In this document: piece after piece, positions 1 to 9,777 of the stretch | Layout of the letters: every line of letters begins with the position of its first letter | Numbering within the stretch: position 1 is the first letter of the stretch | From: Gnetum montanum | Lineage: Eukaryota; Streptophyta; Gnetopsida; Gnetales; Gnetaceae | Reading direction: 5' to 3' | Length of the DNA stretch: 64,000 bases | Assembly (NCBI GenBank): GCA_015680685.1 | Contig: MNCI01003588.1 | Span: 794,183 to 858,182 of the forward strand | The notes under the pieces: generated by a model | Database searches by the model: none | The model's input: the letters and a program-made list of their open reading frames with translations, nothing else | What the model was told of the DNA's origin: nothing | Translations under genes and position numbers: made by a program

Positions 1-123
1 TGGGAAGGCCCTTTCTTGGTGATCGACGCATACAGCAACGGAGCGTTCAAATTGGCAGATGTCAACGGCGACGAGTTGGCAAATCCTGTAAATCATGTGT
101 ACTTAAAGCGGTATTTCATCTAG
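1..123 (+). CDS. C-terminal end of a Ty3/gypsy (Tat-type) integrase, partial
   Basis: Frame 1 is open from the window edge to a TAG at 121-123. It begins W-E-G-P-F-L-V and ends with an N-H-V-Y-L-K-R-Y-F-like tail. Plant Tat/Athila-lineage integrases end the same way: a W-E-G-P block, then G-x-[YF]-K-L, a G-[DE]-[EP] turn, and N-x-x-[HY]-L-K-[KR]-[YF]-[YF] just before the stop. In the parent element this C-terminal domain would help insert cDNA into nuclear DNA. The rest of pol lies upstream of the window. No frameshift or stop breaks the 40 visible codons, and the DNA is CpG-rich, so this copy looks young beside its AT-rich neighbours. It fixes the element on the plus strand, and what follows (minisatellite, LTR) is its 3' end. 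Confidence 0.75.
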   Translation, partial: WEGPFLVIDAYSNGAFKLADVNGDELANPVNHVYLKRYFI

Positions 124-129
124 CAGCAT

Positions 130-1130
130 CTACGGTGTTGACGGCAGGTATGGCAGTAACCATCCGCTATGACGTAAAACTGGCACTGACCGTCCGCTAC
201 GACGTAAAACTGGCATGCCTCGCACGCGTCCGCCACGATGCTAAACTGGTAAATGGTAACCGTCCGCTACGACGTAAAACTGGCATGCCTCGCACGTGTC
301 CGCCACGACGCTAAACTGGTAAATGGTAACCGTCCGCTACGACGTAAAACTGGCAAAGTTGTACAGATCAGCCAAAACGAAAAACTGAAATCTTTTGCAC
401 GCGTCCGCCACGACGCTAAACTGGCACAGGTACGTAGCCGTCTGCTGAGACGTAAAACTAGCACAGCTTTGTCCCTGGGTCATGACATAAAACTGACATC
501 CACAGCATGGTCTGCTGAGACCATAAACCAGCCTTACCACCGTCCGCTACGACGTAAAACTGGCGTTGCACGTCCGCTACGACGTAAAACTGGCGTTGCA
601 CGTCCGCTACGACGTAAAACTGGCGTTGCACGTCCGCTACGACGTAAAACTGGCGTTGCACGTCCGCTACGACGTAAAACTGGCGTTGCACGTCCGCTAC
701 GACGTAAAACTGGCGTTGCACGTCCGCTACGACGTAAAACTGGCGTTGCACGTCCGCTACGACGTAAAACTGGCATGCCTCGCACGCGTCCGCCACGATG
801 CTAAACTGGTAAATGGTAACCGTCCGCTACGACGTAAAACTGGCGTTGCACGTCCGCTACGACGTAAAACTGGCGTTGCACGTCCGCTACGACGTAAAAC
901 TGGCACTAATCGTCCGCTACGACGTAAAACTGGCGTTGCACGTCCGCTACGACGTAAAACTGGCGTTGCACGTCCGCTACGACGTAAAACTGGCACTGAC
1001 CGTCCGCTACGACGTAAAACTAGCTTTTCTCAGTTTGCCCGGACTTTAAATCGGGACCATGGTCTGCTGAGACTTAAAACCAGTAATGGCAGTCTACCAG
1101 GACTTAAAACTGGGGTGCACAGACCGCTAC
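130..1130 (+). repeat. 30-bp minisatellite in the 3' UTR of the Tat element
   Basis: A 30-bp unit beginning CGTCCGCTACGACGTAAAAC and ending TGGCGTTGCA runs in two near-perfect blocks: eight copies at 541-780 and seven at 821-1030. Divergent copies and a second variant (CGTCCGCCACGATGCTAAAC) fill 150-540 and 775-820, and very worn units fade out by about 1130. The unit length is a multiple of three and lacks stops, so all frames look open on both strands (peptides such as HVRYDVKLAL or RPLRRKTGVA). These are by-products, not genes. The position between the pol stop and the LTR matches the known tendency of plant Tat elements to carry tandem repeats in the 3' untranslated region. Confidence 0.93.
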
Positions 1131-2250
1131 CATGTTCAAGCGAGCGTGATCATTCTTGTACAGCGGCACAGCAGACGGGGTGGGATACTGAAATAGTACC
1201 AGCATCGCCACCCCACTGGCATCCTACTGATTTCTTGGATACGCTAAGAGGCATCTTACTGATCCCTCGGAGATGCCGCCACCGCACCCATGGTAGTGGT
1301 GGTACCTCTGGGAGTTTAGCCTCGCCAGCTGGAGCTCCGACGAAATCCTCGTCGGCAACGGCCTCGGGAATCCTCGCCAATCATCGCTATCGGACGCCGG
1401 CCTCGCAGATTCATCTGGCCGATTCCTCACGCAGCCAGTTAGCTGCACTGTGTCTGATGCCACTTGGCGAAGGTATGCAGCGCCGATCGTCAGGATTGGC
1501 GGCTCCGCCCGAGTGCTCCAGCCCCTTCTTTATAGCTCATGCGCTCTACCGCACATCAAACAGCGTTTGTTTCAAGCACCTCGCCTCTTGTTCATGAGCA
1601 ATGGTGTCCTCTGCTTTCTTTCATGGTTGCAGGTTACCTGCCTTGGAGGATGCCGTCCGAAGGTGCGATCCATCTGAGCGGTAGAGTACAACAACGTGTT
1701 GAAATGGCTGCTCAGGGTTGCCTGACCACTTAGCCTCGCACAGTCTTACCCTTATCTCTTGCTTCCTTGCTCCCCACCACCTAATTCCCATACACCACAT
1801 CTACAAACGCAAGTATTCATTTTTCACACGCTAGCAGAGATATCGCAGAAAGTGATGCGTAACGCTCCTTTCGCACGCATTCCTGCTACAATTTGTAACA
1901 ATGACATCTCAGATTGACGCGCTACGCTCGTCTGAAAGCATTCCTGTTAACATGAATAAACGTACATTTCGCATCTTCCCCGAACCTGTTTCCAGTTACA
2001 TCCCTTTACCTCCTGTACCCGTCAGTCTTCCTCTTTCACGTGGACAGAGCAACGCTTGAGTAGCCATGGATGACCGTTGTTCTTGCTTCTACCAATCCGG
2101 TGTTTCGCATTCTTTGTCGACGTCCCTCGGGCATGCCCTCTAACCGTCAACAAAGAGGGGCCATTGAAACACCGTGAAAATTATGAGTCGGCCTCAGGCA
2201 AAGATTCGCAGTTCCAGCAGAAACGCGAATCAGATTGGCTCAGGGGCAGG
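1131..2250 (+). other. Non-coding 3' region of the Tat element, left LTR edge unresolved
   Basis: No plausible coding frame. Worn minisatellite units end near 1130. Purine-rich candidates for a polypurine tract are at 1176-1188 and 2151-2160, but neither is followed directly by a clear TG that matches the inverse of the LTR's 3' end. TTACGC/GCGTAA-type motifs already occur at 1855-1935. The LTR start therefore lies somewhere in this stretch or slightly downstream. Confidence 0.5.
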
Positions 2251-2750
2251 TTTACGCTCTATTACGCACGGCAGCGTAATGAGCATAATAAGCTTCAAGA
2301 CAGTCGTAGGTAGAATTCAGAAAAGCATAACAGGTTGGCATTTTTTCTTGCAGTTCACGCATAACTTGCCTTTACGCTCGCTACGTGGCAGTGCGTACCA
2401 TGGCGTATGTTGTCAAGTTGTACATTGCTTATACGCTTCATTACGCGCAGCTGCGTAGTGAGCATAATTTGTACATTGTTTACGCTTCATCATGCGCAGC
2501 TGCGTAGCAAGCGTGAACCATGCCTTGTTTACGCTTCATCACGCACAGCTGCGTAGCGAGCGTAAACCACGCATGATTTACGCATTCAGTACGCACAGTC
2601 GCGTAGAGAGCTTATGGCTTTTACTCCAGATTACGCCCATACACGCAACACAACGCGAATGAGCGTAATACTGCCTGAATGCAGCCTAAAGTACGCTCAG
2701 CATATGCCTACTCTTCACACGCACAACACGCAAACAAGCGTGTTGTGCGT
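2251..2750 (+). repeat. Array of imperfect palindromes (TTTACGC...GCGTAAA) in the Tat LTR
   Basis: About seven units of roughly 40-50 bp can each fold on themselves: 2251-2289, 2430-2468, 2479-2517, 2528-2566, 2577-2616, 2630-2669 and 2719-2750. The typical form is TTTACGCT, then ACGC, then an AGCT-centred loop, then GCGT and AGCGTAAA. The last is a perfect 13-bp stem (ACGCACAACACGC) with a 6-nt loop. The array lies 100-600 bp upstream of a TATA box, so it would be in U3. A role as a protein-binding enhancer is inference. Confidence 0.8.
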
Positions 2751-2845
2751 AGTCACAGTCTGACTTAAAAGATCATGCCAGCAGGGCCTGTAATATCCGG
2801 AACCCACATCATCAAGGTTGCGCCTTCTCCGCGAAGTGTTGCGGC

Positions 2846-2854
2846 CTATAAATA
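2846..2854 (+). promoter_or_regulatory. TATA box of the Tat LTR
   Basis: CTATAAATA followed by CCCCGG, downstream of the hairpin array and about 700 bp before the LTR end. This is the expected layout for a pol II LTR promoter, with transcription probably starting near 2875-2885. Confidence 0.65.
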
Positions 2855-3548
2855 CCCCGGTTGGAAAAAATTCGGTTGGTTGGCAAAATCAGAGAAGCAG
2901 AAGCATATTTCTGAGCACCAGAGCACTTAGCACTTTGGAGCAGAAATACAGAGAACAGCGCTTTGGCAATCGTGGACCTCATCACCTTACAGCCAAAGCA
3001 AAGTACAGTTCAAATTGAGTACCGGTGACAGGAGCAATCTTTCTGCTGAAAGGACTCTATCAATCAGAAACAATTGATCGGTAGACGTCAAAGCTTGGCC
3101 CTCCTTGCATTTCAGCTTAGCCCACGAGGTAGATCGGACTTCTGTTTAAACCGTTTTGCTTGTTGTTCTATGCTTGTTTCACATCCTGTAATCAGGGATT
3201 CCCCAGTGTAATTTCTCATACGAAATATACATTTGTAAGTCAAAGCGTAGATCTTGAAGCTACGTGTTTCTCTTTTGCCAACCTCCTTTCATTGCGTTTA
3301 ACATTATCGCTGTTGCAATCCGACCGCATCGTTTTCCCCTTGCTTTACGGTCCCCTGAATCAGATCGCTCTCTTTTACGCACGTTGCATCATTTTACTAA
3401 CTCGTAAGTCCCTATCTGATCGACAAGACCGTTCAGGGCGCCGTGGATTCATTTTTCCAGCATAGCCCTCGTGCGGATCCGTGGCTAAAACTGTGTACGC
3501 CGGAATATCGGTCGGTATTTCCAGCTGCCGACGTTTTCCGTCGTTACA

Positions 3549-4560
3549 CTTACCTTTGTCATTCTTAACAAGTTTAGAATTTGTATCCATTGGAGTACCT
3601 TTTACTTTAAAATTAGCCAAGCCCATTTGAGCAAAAGTTCTTTTACATATTTTTTTTTGACATAAGAAGGTTCCATCAATTGTTTAATAGATTTGAAACC
3701 TAAGAAAGTTCTTGAGTTCTTTCATCATGCTCATTTCAAATTCAGACTACATGAGATTAGAAAATTTCTTGCAAAGAATTTTGTTAGTAGCACTAAAAAT
3801 AATATCATCAACATAAACTTGAACAATTATAAGATCTTTACCTTCTCTTTTAAGAAAAAATGTAACATCAGGTTTACCTCTTTCAAATTCATTTGATGTG
3901 AGGTATTGATAAAGCCTTTCATACCAAGCTCTTGAAGCTTGTTGAAGATCTTAGAGATCTTTCTTGTGCTTGTAGACATGATCAATCATGATGGAATCAA
4001 CAAATCCTTTAGGTTGTTAAATGTAAACTTCTTATTGTATGGTTTCATGTAAGAAGGCACTTTTGACATCCATTTAATAGAGCTTGATGTTGTTAACACT
4101 AGCATAGGCAAGAAGAAGTCTAATAGATTCTATCCTAGCAAAAGGAGAAAAAAATTCATCAAAATATATCCCTTCTTATTGGTTGTAACCTTTGGCAACC
4201 AATCTAGCCTTGTTTTTAATGATGTTTTCATTATCATTAATATTGTTTCTAAAGATCCATTTTGTTCCAATGATAGGTTTATTGATGGGCCTAGGTGTTA
4301 ATTCCCATAAATCATTTCTAGCAAATTGAATTAGTTCATCTTTCATAGCAGAAATCCATCCTTCCTCTTTTCCTACTTCCTTAAAGGTCTCAAATTCAAT
4401 TTTGAAGAGATATGTAGAAAAGGCACACATTTCTTTGATTTGGCTTCTAGTATGAACACCATCTTGAACTTCCCCAATTACATCATCAAGAGAGTGAGTT
4501 TTGCTTAGTTTGGGCATTTTTGGTAGAGTGACGGATATTTATTTATCATCATTTTCTTCT
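3549..4560 (-). pseudogene. Ty1/copia reverse transcriptase, decayed and cut by the Tat insertion
   Basis: Read on the minus strand from 4517, the frame matches the conserved start of plant copia RT: W-x-x-A-M-K-D-E-L, then I-I-G-T-K-W-I-F-R-N and K-A-R-L-V-A-K-G-Y (about 4180-4390). Further along come M-D-V-K-S-A-F-L (about 4048-4076) and the catalytic Y-V-D-D (about 3800-3822), so the polymerase aspartates are still legible. The end reads G-T-P-M-D-T-N-S-K-L and stops at 3549, where the Tat LTR begins. The RNase H part is therefore displaced outside the window. Several in-frame stops and frame changes show that the copy is dead. The enzyme would copy element RNA into cDNA inside virus-like particles. 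Confidence 0.85.
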
Positions 4561-5700
4561 TCATCATGATCACTACTATATTCTGATATTTTGTCATCTT
4601 GTACTAAAGTTGGACTAGATAATTTTTGAATGGGATTGTTTTCATCATCAGGTTGTGAACAAGTAATGTCATAATCATCTATTTTGACATTTATGATTTC
4701 CTCTACTTGTATTTGTTCTTTTGTTAAACACTTTGTATGCCCTACTAACTAGTGAATATCCTAAGAAAATTCCTTTGTTGGTTTTTCCATCAAACTATCT
4801 TGAGTTATCTTTATCATTCAAAATATAGCATTTTCAACCAAAAACATGAAAAATAAGCTACTGAAGGTTTTCTACTAGTTCATAATTCATAAGGAGTTTT
4901 AGAAGTAAATCTTCTTACCAAAAATCTATTGGACACATAACAGGCAATTTTGATGGCTTCTACCTAGAAGTGATGAGGAAGGCTTTGATCATTTAATATT
5001 GTTCTTCCCATCTCGTTTAAGATTCTGTTCTTCCATTCAACTACACCATTTTTTTGAGGAGTTCCTATAGTAGAGAATTGATGTAGAATGCCATTCATTT
5101 GGTGAATTCAAATTTTTTATTTTTGAACTCACCTCCATTGTCACTTCTAATTACTTTAATACCATATTCTTTTTCTTTCTCTATCTAATTGTTAATTCTC
5201 AAAAAATGATCAAACACCTCATCTTTGTGATACAAGAAAGAAACCCAAGTAAAAAATATCTTTTCTTTTCTAAGTTGAGAGTTTGAATTGGACCAACCAC
5301 ATCCATATGAAGTAGATCTAAGGGATGAGCAATAGAAATAAAATTTTTCTTACCAAATCTTACCCTCATTTATTTTTCCTTTTGATAGGCTTCACATGTA
5401 TTTTGGTTGAAATCTTTAAGCTTAGAGAGACCATAGACCATTTCTTTAGATAAAATTGTCTAAAGAATTTCCTTATTTATGTGGACCAACTTCTTATTCC
5501 AAAGATATATATCATCTACACAACTTACTAAACACTTGGATTCAAGGTTAGGAAAATTTCCAAAAATAGTGGTATACACATTTCCTTTTCTAGGTCCTTT
5601 AATCATAACATTTCCAGTAGAGAAATCTTGTATTCTACAACTTTCTTTTGAAAAGATAACATTAAATTTTAATCACAAAGTTGACTTACACTAAGAATAT
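4561..5700 (-). pseudogene. Ty1/copia integrase, decayed
   Basis: Fragments on the minus strand keep the copia order protease-integrase-RT. A worn stretch near 5350-5450 reads like the GAG-pre-integrase/zinc segment (K-D-F-N-Q-N-T-C-E-A). It is followed by a D-L-L-H-M-D-V-V-G-P-I-type catalytic-core start (about 5290-5330) and by Q-K-N-G-V-V-E-W-K-N-R (about 5040-5075), the equivalent of N-G-V-[AV]-E-R-K-N-R containing the catalytic Glu. Multiple stops interrupt it. Integrase lying upstream of RT is diagnostic of Ty1/copia rather than gypsy. Confidence 0.75.
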
Positions 5701-6580
5701 TATGGTTTAATCTATCAACAAAAAACACTTTGTTTACTTGGTAATCCCTTACCTTTACCTCCTATGGTACCAATACCTATTATAGGTGCTTTCATGTCAT
5801 CTCCAAAGTAGCTATACACCAATTTTTTTCCATGAAATTAGTGAAGTAGAATTTGTCACTTGTCATGTGCCTTGAACAATCACTGTCAATATACCATGTA
5901 CTAGCATTGTCATTGGAGAAAGTAACTTGAACCATCAAATTATTTTCAGTCCTCCCTTCTTTTTCTCTCCAAACCTCCATGGTTTTCTTTCTAGACTAGT
6001 TTTGCAAAGACCAAAAGTGGTGATGCAGTATAAGATAGCAAAAAGCTTAAATATGACCATATTTAGCACAAAAGAAGATTCTAAAGTTTTATGGTTTAGG
6101 AGATTTTTCAAACATGGATAAGCATTGTTTTTTATTTTTTGATTTTTCCATAGAGTTCTTGTTCACCTGCTCAAACATTCTTGTTAGTTTTTGAATCTCA
6201 ATCCTAAGGTCTGAGTTTTCCATTTTGAGATAAGAGCACTCATCATTAAGAACTTTGACTTTTATTTCCTTGGAATTTAAGAATCTTTTATTTCAATGCA
6301 CAAATTTTTGAAAGAAAGAATGTTATGGTAAAATACCTCATACCTATCTTCAAAAGAAGCTTCATTTTGATAATCACAAGAATTGTCAACTTTACACATA
6401 TCATTTTCTAACTTTCTAAATGTAAGGAAGGAAACAAGATACTTACCTTGACAACATATGCCACAAATGAATTAAGCACACTAGTTGATGATATACATTA
6501 GGCTCTTTGTCTAGATGTTTTTGATGTTGAGTATCCCTTCCATGTTCACTCTTGAAGATTAATAGACAGTAAGAGTACTA
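5701..6580 (-). pseudogene. Ty1/copia gag and protease, decayed
   Basis: Minus-strand frame 5980-5792 contains S-T-W-Y-I-D-S-D-C-S-R-H-M-T, the classic copia protease block W-Y-[IL]-D-S-G-[CA]-[ST]-x-H-[MI], with the active-site Gly replaced by Asp (D-S-D). That change alone should inactivate the protease. Upstream (5990-6500) is gag-like AT-rich sequence with no intact frame. The primer-binding site follows at 6582-6593, so gag is much eroded or shortened. Confidence 0.7.
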
Positions 6581-6581
6581 A

Positions 6582-6593
6582 GCTATAATACCA
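6582..6593 (-). promoter_or_regulatory. Primer-binding site of the copia element
   Basis: Minus strand TGGTATTATAGC matches the usual initiator-tRNA-Met PBS of plant copia elements (TGGTATCAGAGC) with two changes. It lies immediately inside the LTR that starts 2-3 bp away, and upstream of gag on the minus strand. Confidence 0.65.
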
Positions 6594-6595
6594 CT

Positions 6596-7705
6596 TGTGA
6601 ATCGTTGAACTTAGGAAGGGGGGTGGGGGATGAATAAGTTCCCCAACTTTCAATTCTTTGAGACAAAGAGCACAATAAATTTAATGTGGCTCCCCAACAT
6701 GTATAGCCCACACTTGAAGGGTAGTTTCCAAGCACACCTCTGAACTTTTTTCCTTCCAAATTATGGTTGAAGGGTCCACATCCTGTATAATCTTCAAGCT
6801 CTACTCTGAAGTGTTGTGTTGTAACACCAAACACTCAACCTCACAAGGTTCCATCAGGCTTGGAATGTGATTTCCAAGTTTCCATGACCTTTACAAACTT
6901 GAGCTTTGCACTAGAGTGTTGTGCCACAACACCAACCACTCAATCCCATAGGATCTTGACAAGCACAAACAAGATGCCTTCTCACAAGAAGCACATCAAC
7001 CTCACAAGGCAACAAGGGAGAATAATTACAAGAAATAAATGCCACTCAATTTGCTAATCCTTGCACTTTGAGGTACAACACACTTTACAATGAACAAATG
7101 ATGATACAATGAAAAGCAACTGAGATTACAATGATTGACAAAATGATTATACAATGATTCCACATATGCTTCCACACTTCCCAATGCATATGATATCTTC
7201 TTATAGTTACCATGTTTCTAAATCCATCTTGGAACTCATGCAACAGTTAGCCAACAGTTACTAATAGTCATGGAAGAAGTCTTCTTCGTGCCTAAGATGT
7301 TTTTTTGAATTTTCCTTCTTTGGGAAAATGTCTTTATTTAATGGGACACACCTTTCTAAATATGGCCTATATTTTGTAAATATGTCTTTCTGTGGTGAAG
7401 ATGTCTTTGCCTAAGGAAAGACATCTACTATTTCTTGAAGACATCTTTGTCTGAGTTCACTCCAATTTTGCCAAAATGTCTATTGTTTCCCAAATACATC
7501 TTTCTTCAACTTTCTTTGTCCTTTGAATTCTTCCTTCCTTGTTCATGTTCATAAAACTTCCACAATATTTCTTGTCTTGATCCAAATACTTGGCCTACAA
7601 GCATAACAATCACACAACCACACGAACAGCTTTGTTCCCCATTTTTCTTAATGTTTTTACATATCAAAAGGTCCATAAGTAAATCATCCTATAACAATGA
7701 TCACA
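6596..7705 (-). mobile_element. Probable 5' LTR of the minus-strand copia element
   Basis: The inner edge is fixed by the PBS. In plus orientation the LTR would start TGTGAATC at 6596. A matching inverted end, GATCACA, occurs at 7699-7705, which would give an LTR of about 1.1 kb. There is no coding sequence, and the small open frames here are incidental. The outer edge is a proposal based only on this short inverted match, because the partner LTR is not in the window. Confidence 0.45.
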
Positions 7706-8317
7706 TAAATATAAATAATAAAATTAGAAATAAATTGTGGTCCAATTGTTTGAAGAAAATGCTTCATGTCTTTAATTGGAATACAATATATAAATTGTGA
7801 TCCTATGATAAATGGAATCTTAGGTTTATATAAGACATTAATAATACTTTATTATAGAATATTGCTTGGCAACTTTGTGACATTAACAATTTTTCATTTT
7901 CCAATAAGGTAGAAATGAGTAATAACCCAACAACGTAAAAGCAAGTTCTATGAGCTATTAGTATATAGTGATCTATGAAGGAATCATGTAATAGAAGAAC
8001 CCATAACAATAATTAATATAATAACAACTAAAATCCTATGAAATTTAGTGGACCATACCAATTTTATAATTTCTTTTATGAAAACTTTTTGTTCATAACT
8101 TAGCATTGTTGAACTTATGAGTTTTCTATATATCAAAACTCTTACCACTAAGCTAATAGCTCATCATTACCTTAGTTATATAGTAGTTACCCAATAATAA
8201 ATACAACACTAATAACAATAATAATAAGATAATTAATCTACCAATGAAACTCTTGATTTAGAAGTTTCAAGTTTTAGATTCCATTCTGGTAGGTAATAAA
8301 GAGTTATGAAGTTTTAG
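7706..8317. other. AT-rich spacer between copia element and LINE
   Basis: Low-complexity AT-rich DNA with no credible ORF. The only recognisable item is a tRNA-like SINE fragment at 8086-8172. Confidence 0.5.
8086..8172 (-). repeat. tRNA-like SINE fragment, copy 1
   Basis: On the minus strand, TTAGCTTAGTGGTAAGAG resembles a pol III A box (T-R-G-C-x-x-A-G-T-x-G-G). It is followed about 30 nt later by an AAGTTCAACAA B-box-like stretch. Three related copies occur at 16110-16190, 34507-34600 and 40131-40212. Confidence 0.5.
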
Positions 8318-8712
8318 TTTTTTTTTTCGGAAAAGGTCGAGTGTATTAATTCCAAAAAAAATGTAGCTATACATCTGTGCAGCGTAGACCAGAGCTACTG
8401 GCCCCATGCCGCCCAATGGTAGCGCCCGGAAAAGTCCCTAGCCCTGCCCAACCATGGCAACCCCACGATGGCCGGCCTTCCTTGTACAGGCCGTTATCTG
8501 GCGGACTACCGCTAATCATGAATTACAAATGATTACAAGGTTACCTCTTCTCTGAGGTGTCCTCCCCCCCCCCCTACTGGCTATCTGCTGAGAGAATTGT
8601 GTTCAGACTATTGGTTGGTGTTGACCAGGTGCATGCTATGACCCAGCTGCCCTAGCCTAGCCTCCAAGCGACGTTGATTTTCCTCAACAATCTGTCTGAT
8701 GCCCATCCTGTG

Positions 8713-9055
8713 GTTCTGGAGGATGCCTTCAATCTAGACCAGCGTCTGGATGGGCAACTAGTTAGGGGATGTGGGTTGTTGCCCTCTTCTTTTGNAGGAC
8801 CCTTCGAGACCAACCCTGGAGGAGGACTCACTAGCAAATAAAGATCATACCTTTGGCAACAGAAGAGGGCAACAACCCACATCCCCTAACCAGTTGCCCA
8901 TCCAGACGCTGGTCTAGATTGAAGGCATCCTCCAGAACCANAGCGTCTGGATGGGCAACTAGTTAGGGGATGTGGGTTGTTGCCCTCTTCTTTTGCCAAA
9001 GGTATGATCTTTATTTGCTAGTGAGTCCTCCTCCAGGGTTGGTCTCGAAGGGTCC
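8713..9055. other. Assembly artefact: inverted contig between two single Ns
   Basis: Single N characters stand at 8795 and 8941. The 145 bases between them are the reverse complement of the sequence formed by the flanks. The last 53 bases before the first N (8742-8794) repeat the first 53 after the second N (8942-8994). All three pieces therefore describe one locus, and 8795-8994 is surplus. Confidence 0.9.
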
Positions 9056-9672
9056 TGGTCCTGGAAGGTACCTGCTGTCATATTAACCTCCTCATCAGAC
9101 TCCCACCTCTTTCGCTTGTGTTGTTGCCCCATGTTCGAAACCCAGTGCCTGGAATCCGGGAGTCGTTGGAGGCCAGTCGCAGGGGGCTTGAGGTGGGCAT
9201 GAGGATTCATAGCAACGCTGATTTCCTGCCATAGCTTACGGGTTCTGCCAGCAAGCACGGTCGTGGGAGGGAGGGCCCCCCCTTTAAAGATACATTCATT
9301 CCTGGCCTTCCACAGAATCCAGAGTGCAATCAGCATCAGTGAGTTGCCAGAGAAATCTGGGGACGGGAGGCCAGTTGTACGCCAGAAATGCCTGGTCACG
9401 TGGCACTCATGCAAGAAGTGTCGTAACGTTTCTGTGTGTTGGTTACACATGGGGCAATTGGGAGTGATTGCCAGGCCATGCGTCTGTAGCAAGGCCCGCA
9501 CGGGGAGGGCCTGAGGAATGATCAGCCATCCAAAGGTTTTGATTTCCTCAGGGAGGATGCCCTGCCAGAGCCGCATATAGTATGGGTCTGTCGTGAATTG
9601 TTTCTGAAGGAGTTGCCTAAGATGCAGGGAGATCTCATCAACGGTGTCCAGAGACCTGACTTGCATGCACAA
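8959..9672 (-). pseudogene. LINE RT C-terminal zinc-binding domain (zf-RVT)
   Basis: A 237-codon minus-strand frame that continues the RT polypeptide. Near residues 70-95 it has the plant LINE zf-RVT signature C-P-M-C-N-Q-H-T-E-T-L-R-H-F-L-H-E-C, preceded by the K-T-F-G-W-L block and followed by R-H-F-W and W-I-L-W-K-A-R-N-E. These are the usual features of this domain in plant L1 elements. The domain is thought to help RNA/DNA binding during target-primed reverse transcription. The ATG is simply the first Met in an interrupted frame, not a true start. Upstream the RT frame is broken, so this is a relic. The tail (last about 40 residues) runs into the region of the assembly artefact. Confidence 0.85.
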
Positions 9673-9777
9673 CTACCTCCAAACGTGAGAATCGGTGCTG
9701 GAGGCTGTCCAGGGATAATATTTCTACCGTAGGATTTGCTCCCAGATGGAGGGGTCCTCGTGTGATGCAAAAATTCG

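Larger units (their letters stand above)
2161..3548 (+). mobile_element. 3' LTR of the Tat element (right edge certain, left edge approximate)
   Basis: The right edge is sharp. Sequence ending in ...TTACA stops at 3548, and from 3549 the opposite strand resumes an open copia reverse-transcriptase frame (residues K-N-D-K-G-K) that is cut off exactly there. A TATA box at 2846 and the palindrome array define U3. R and U5 cover about 2880-3548. The start given is only a candidate (just after the purine run at 2151-2160). The 5' LTR, the PBS and the other target-site copy are outside the window. Confidence 0.55.

Noticed and set aside
541-1030. CRISPR-like array of 30-bp repeats
   Set aside because: The units are directly adjacent with no unique spacers, the context is a plant retrotransposon, and no cas-like gene is present.
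253-1597. Long open frames over the minisatellite (up to 343 codons, both strands)
   Set aside because: The 30-bp unit lacks stops in all frames and its length is a multiple of three, so the openness is automatic. There is no non-repeat domain and no match to a protein family.
8713-9055. Natural inverted repeat or hairpin in the LINE 3' UTR
   Set aside because: Single Ns at both joints and exact overlap of the flanks point to an assembly error.
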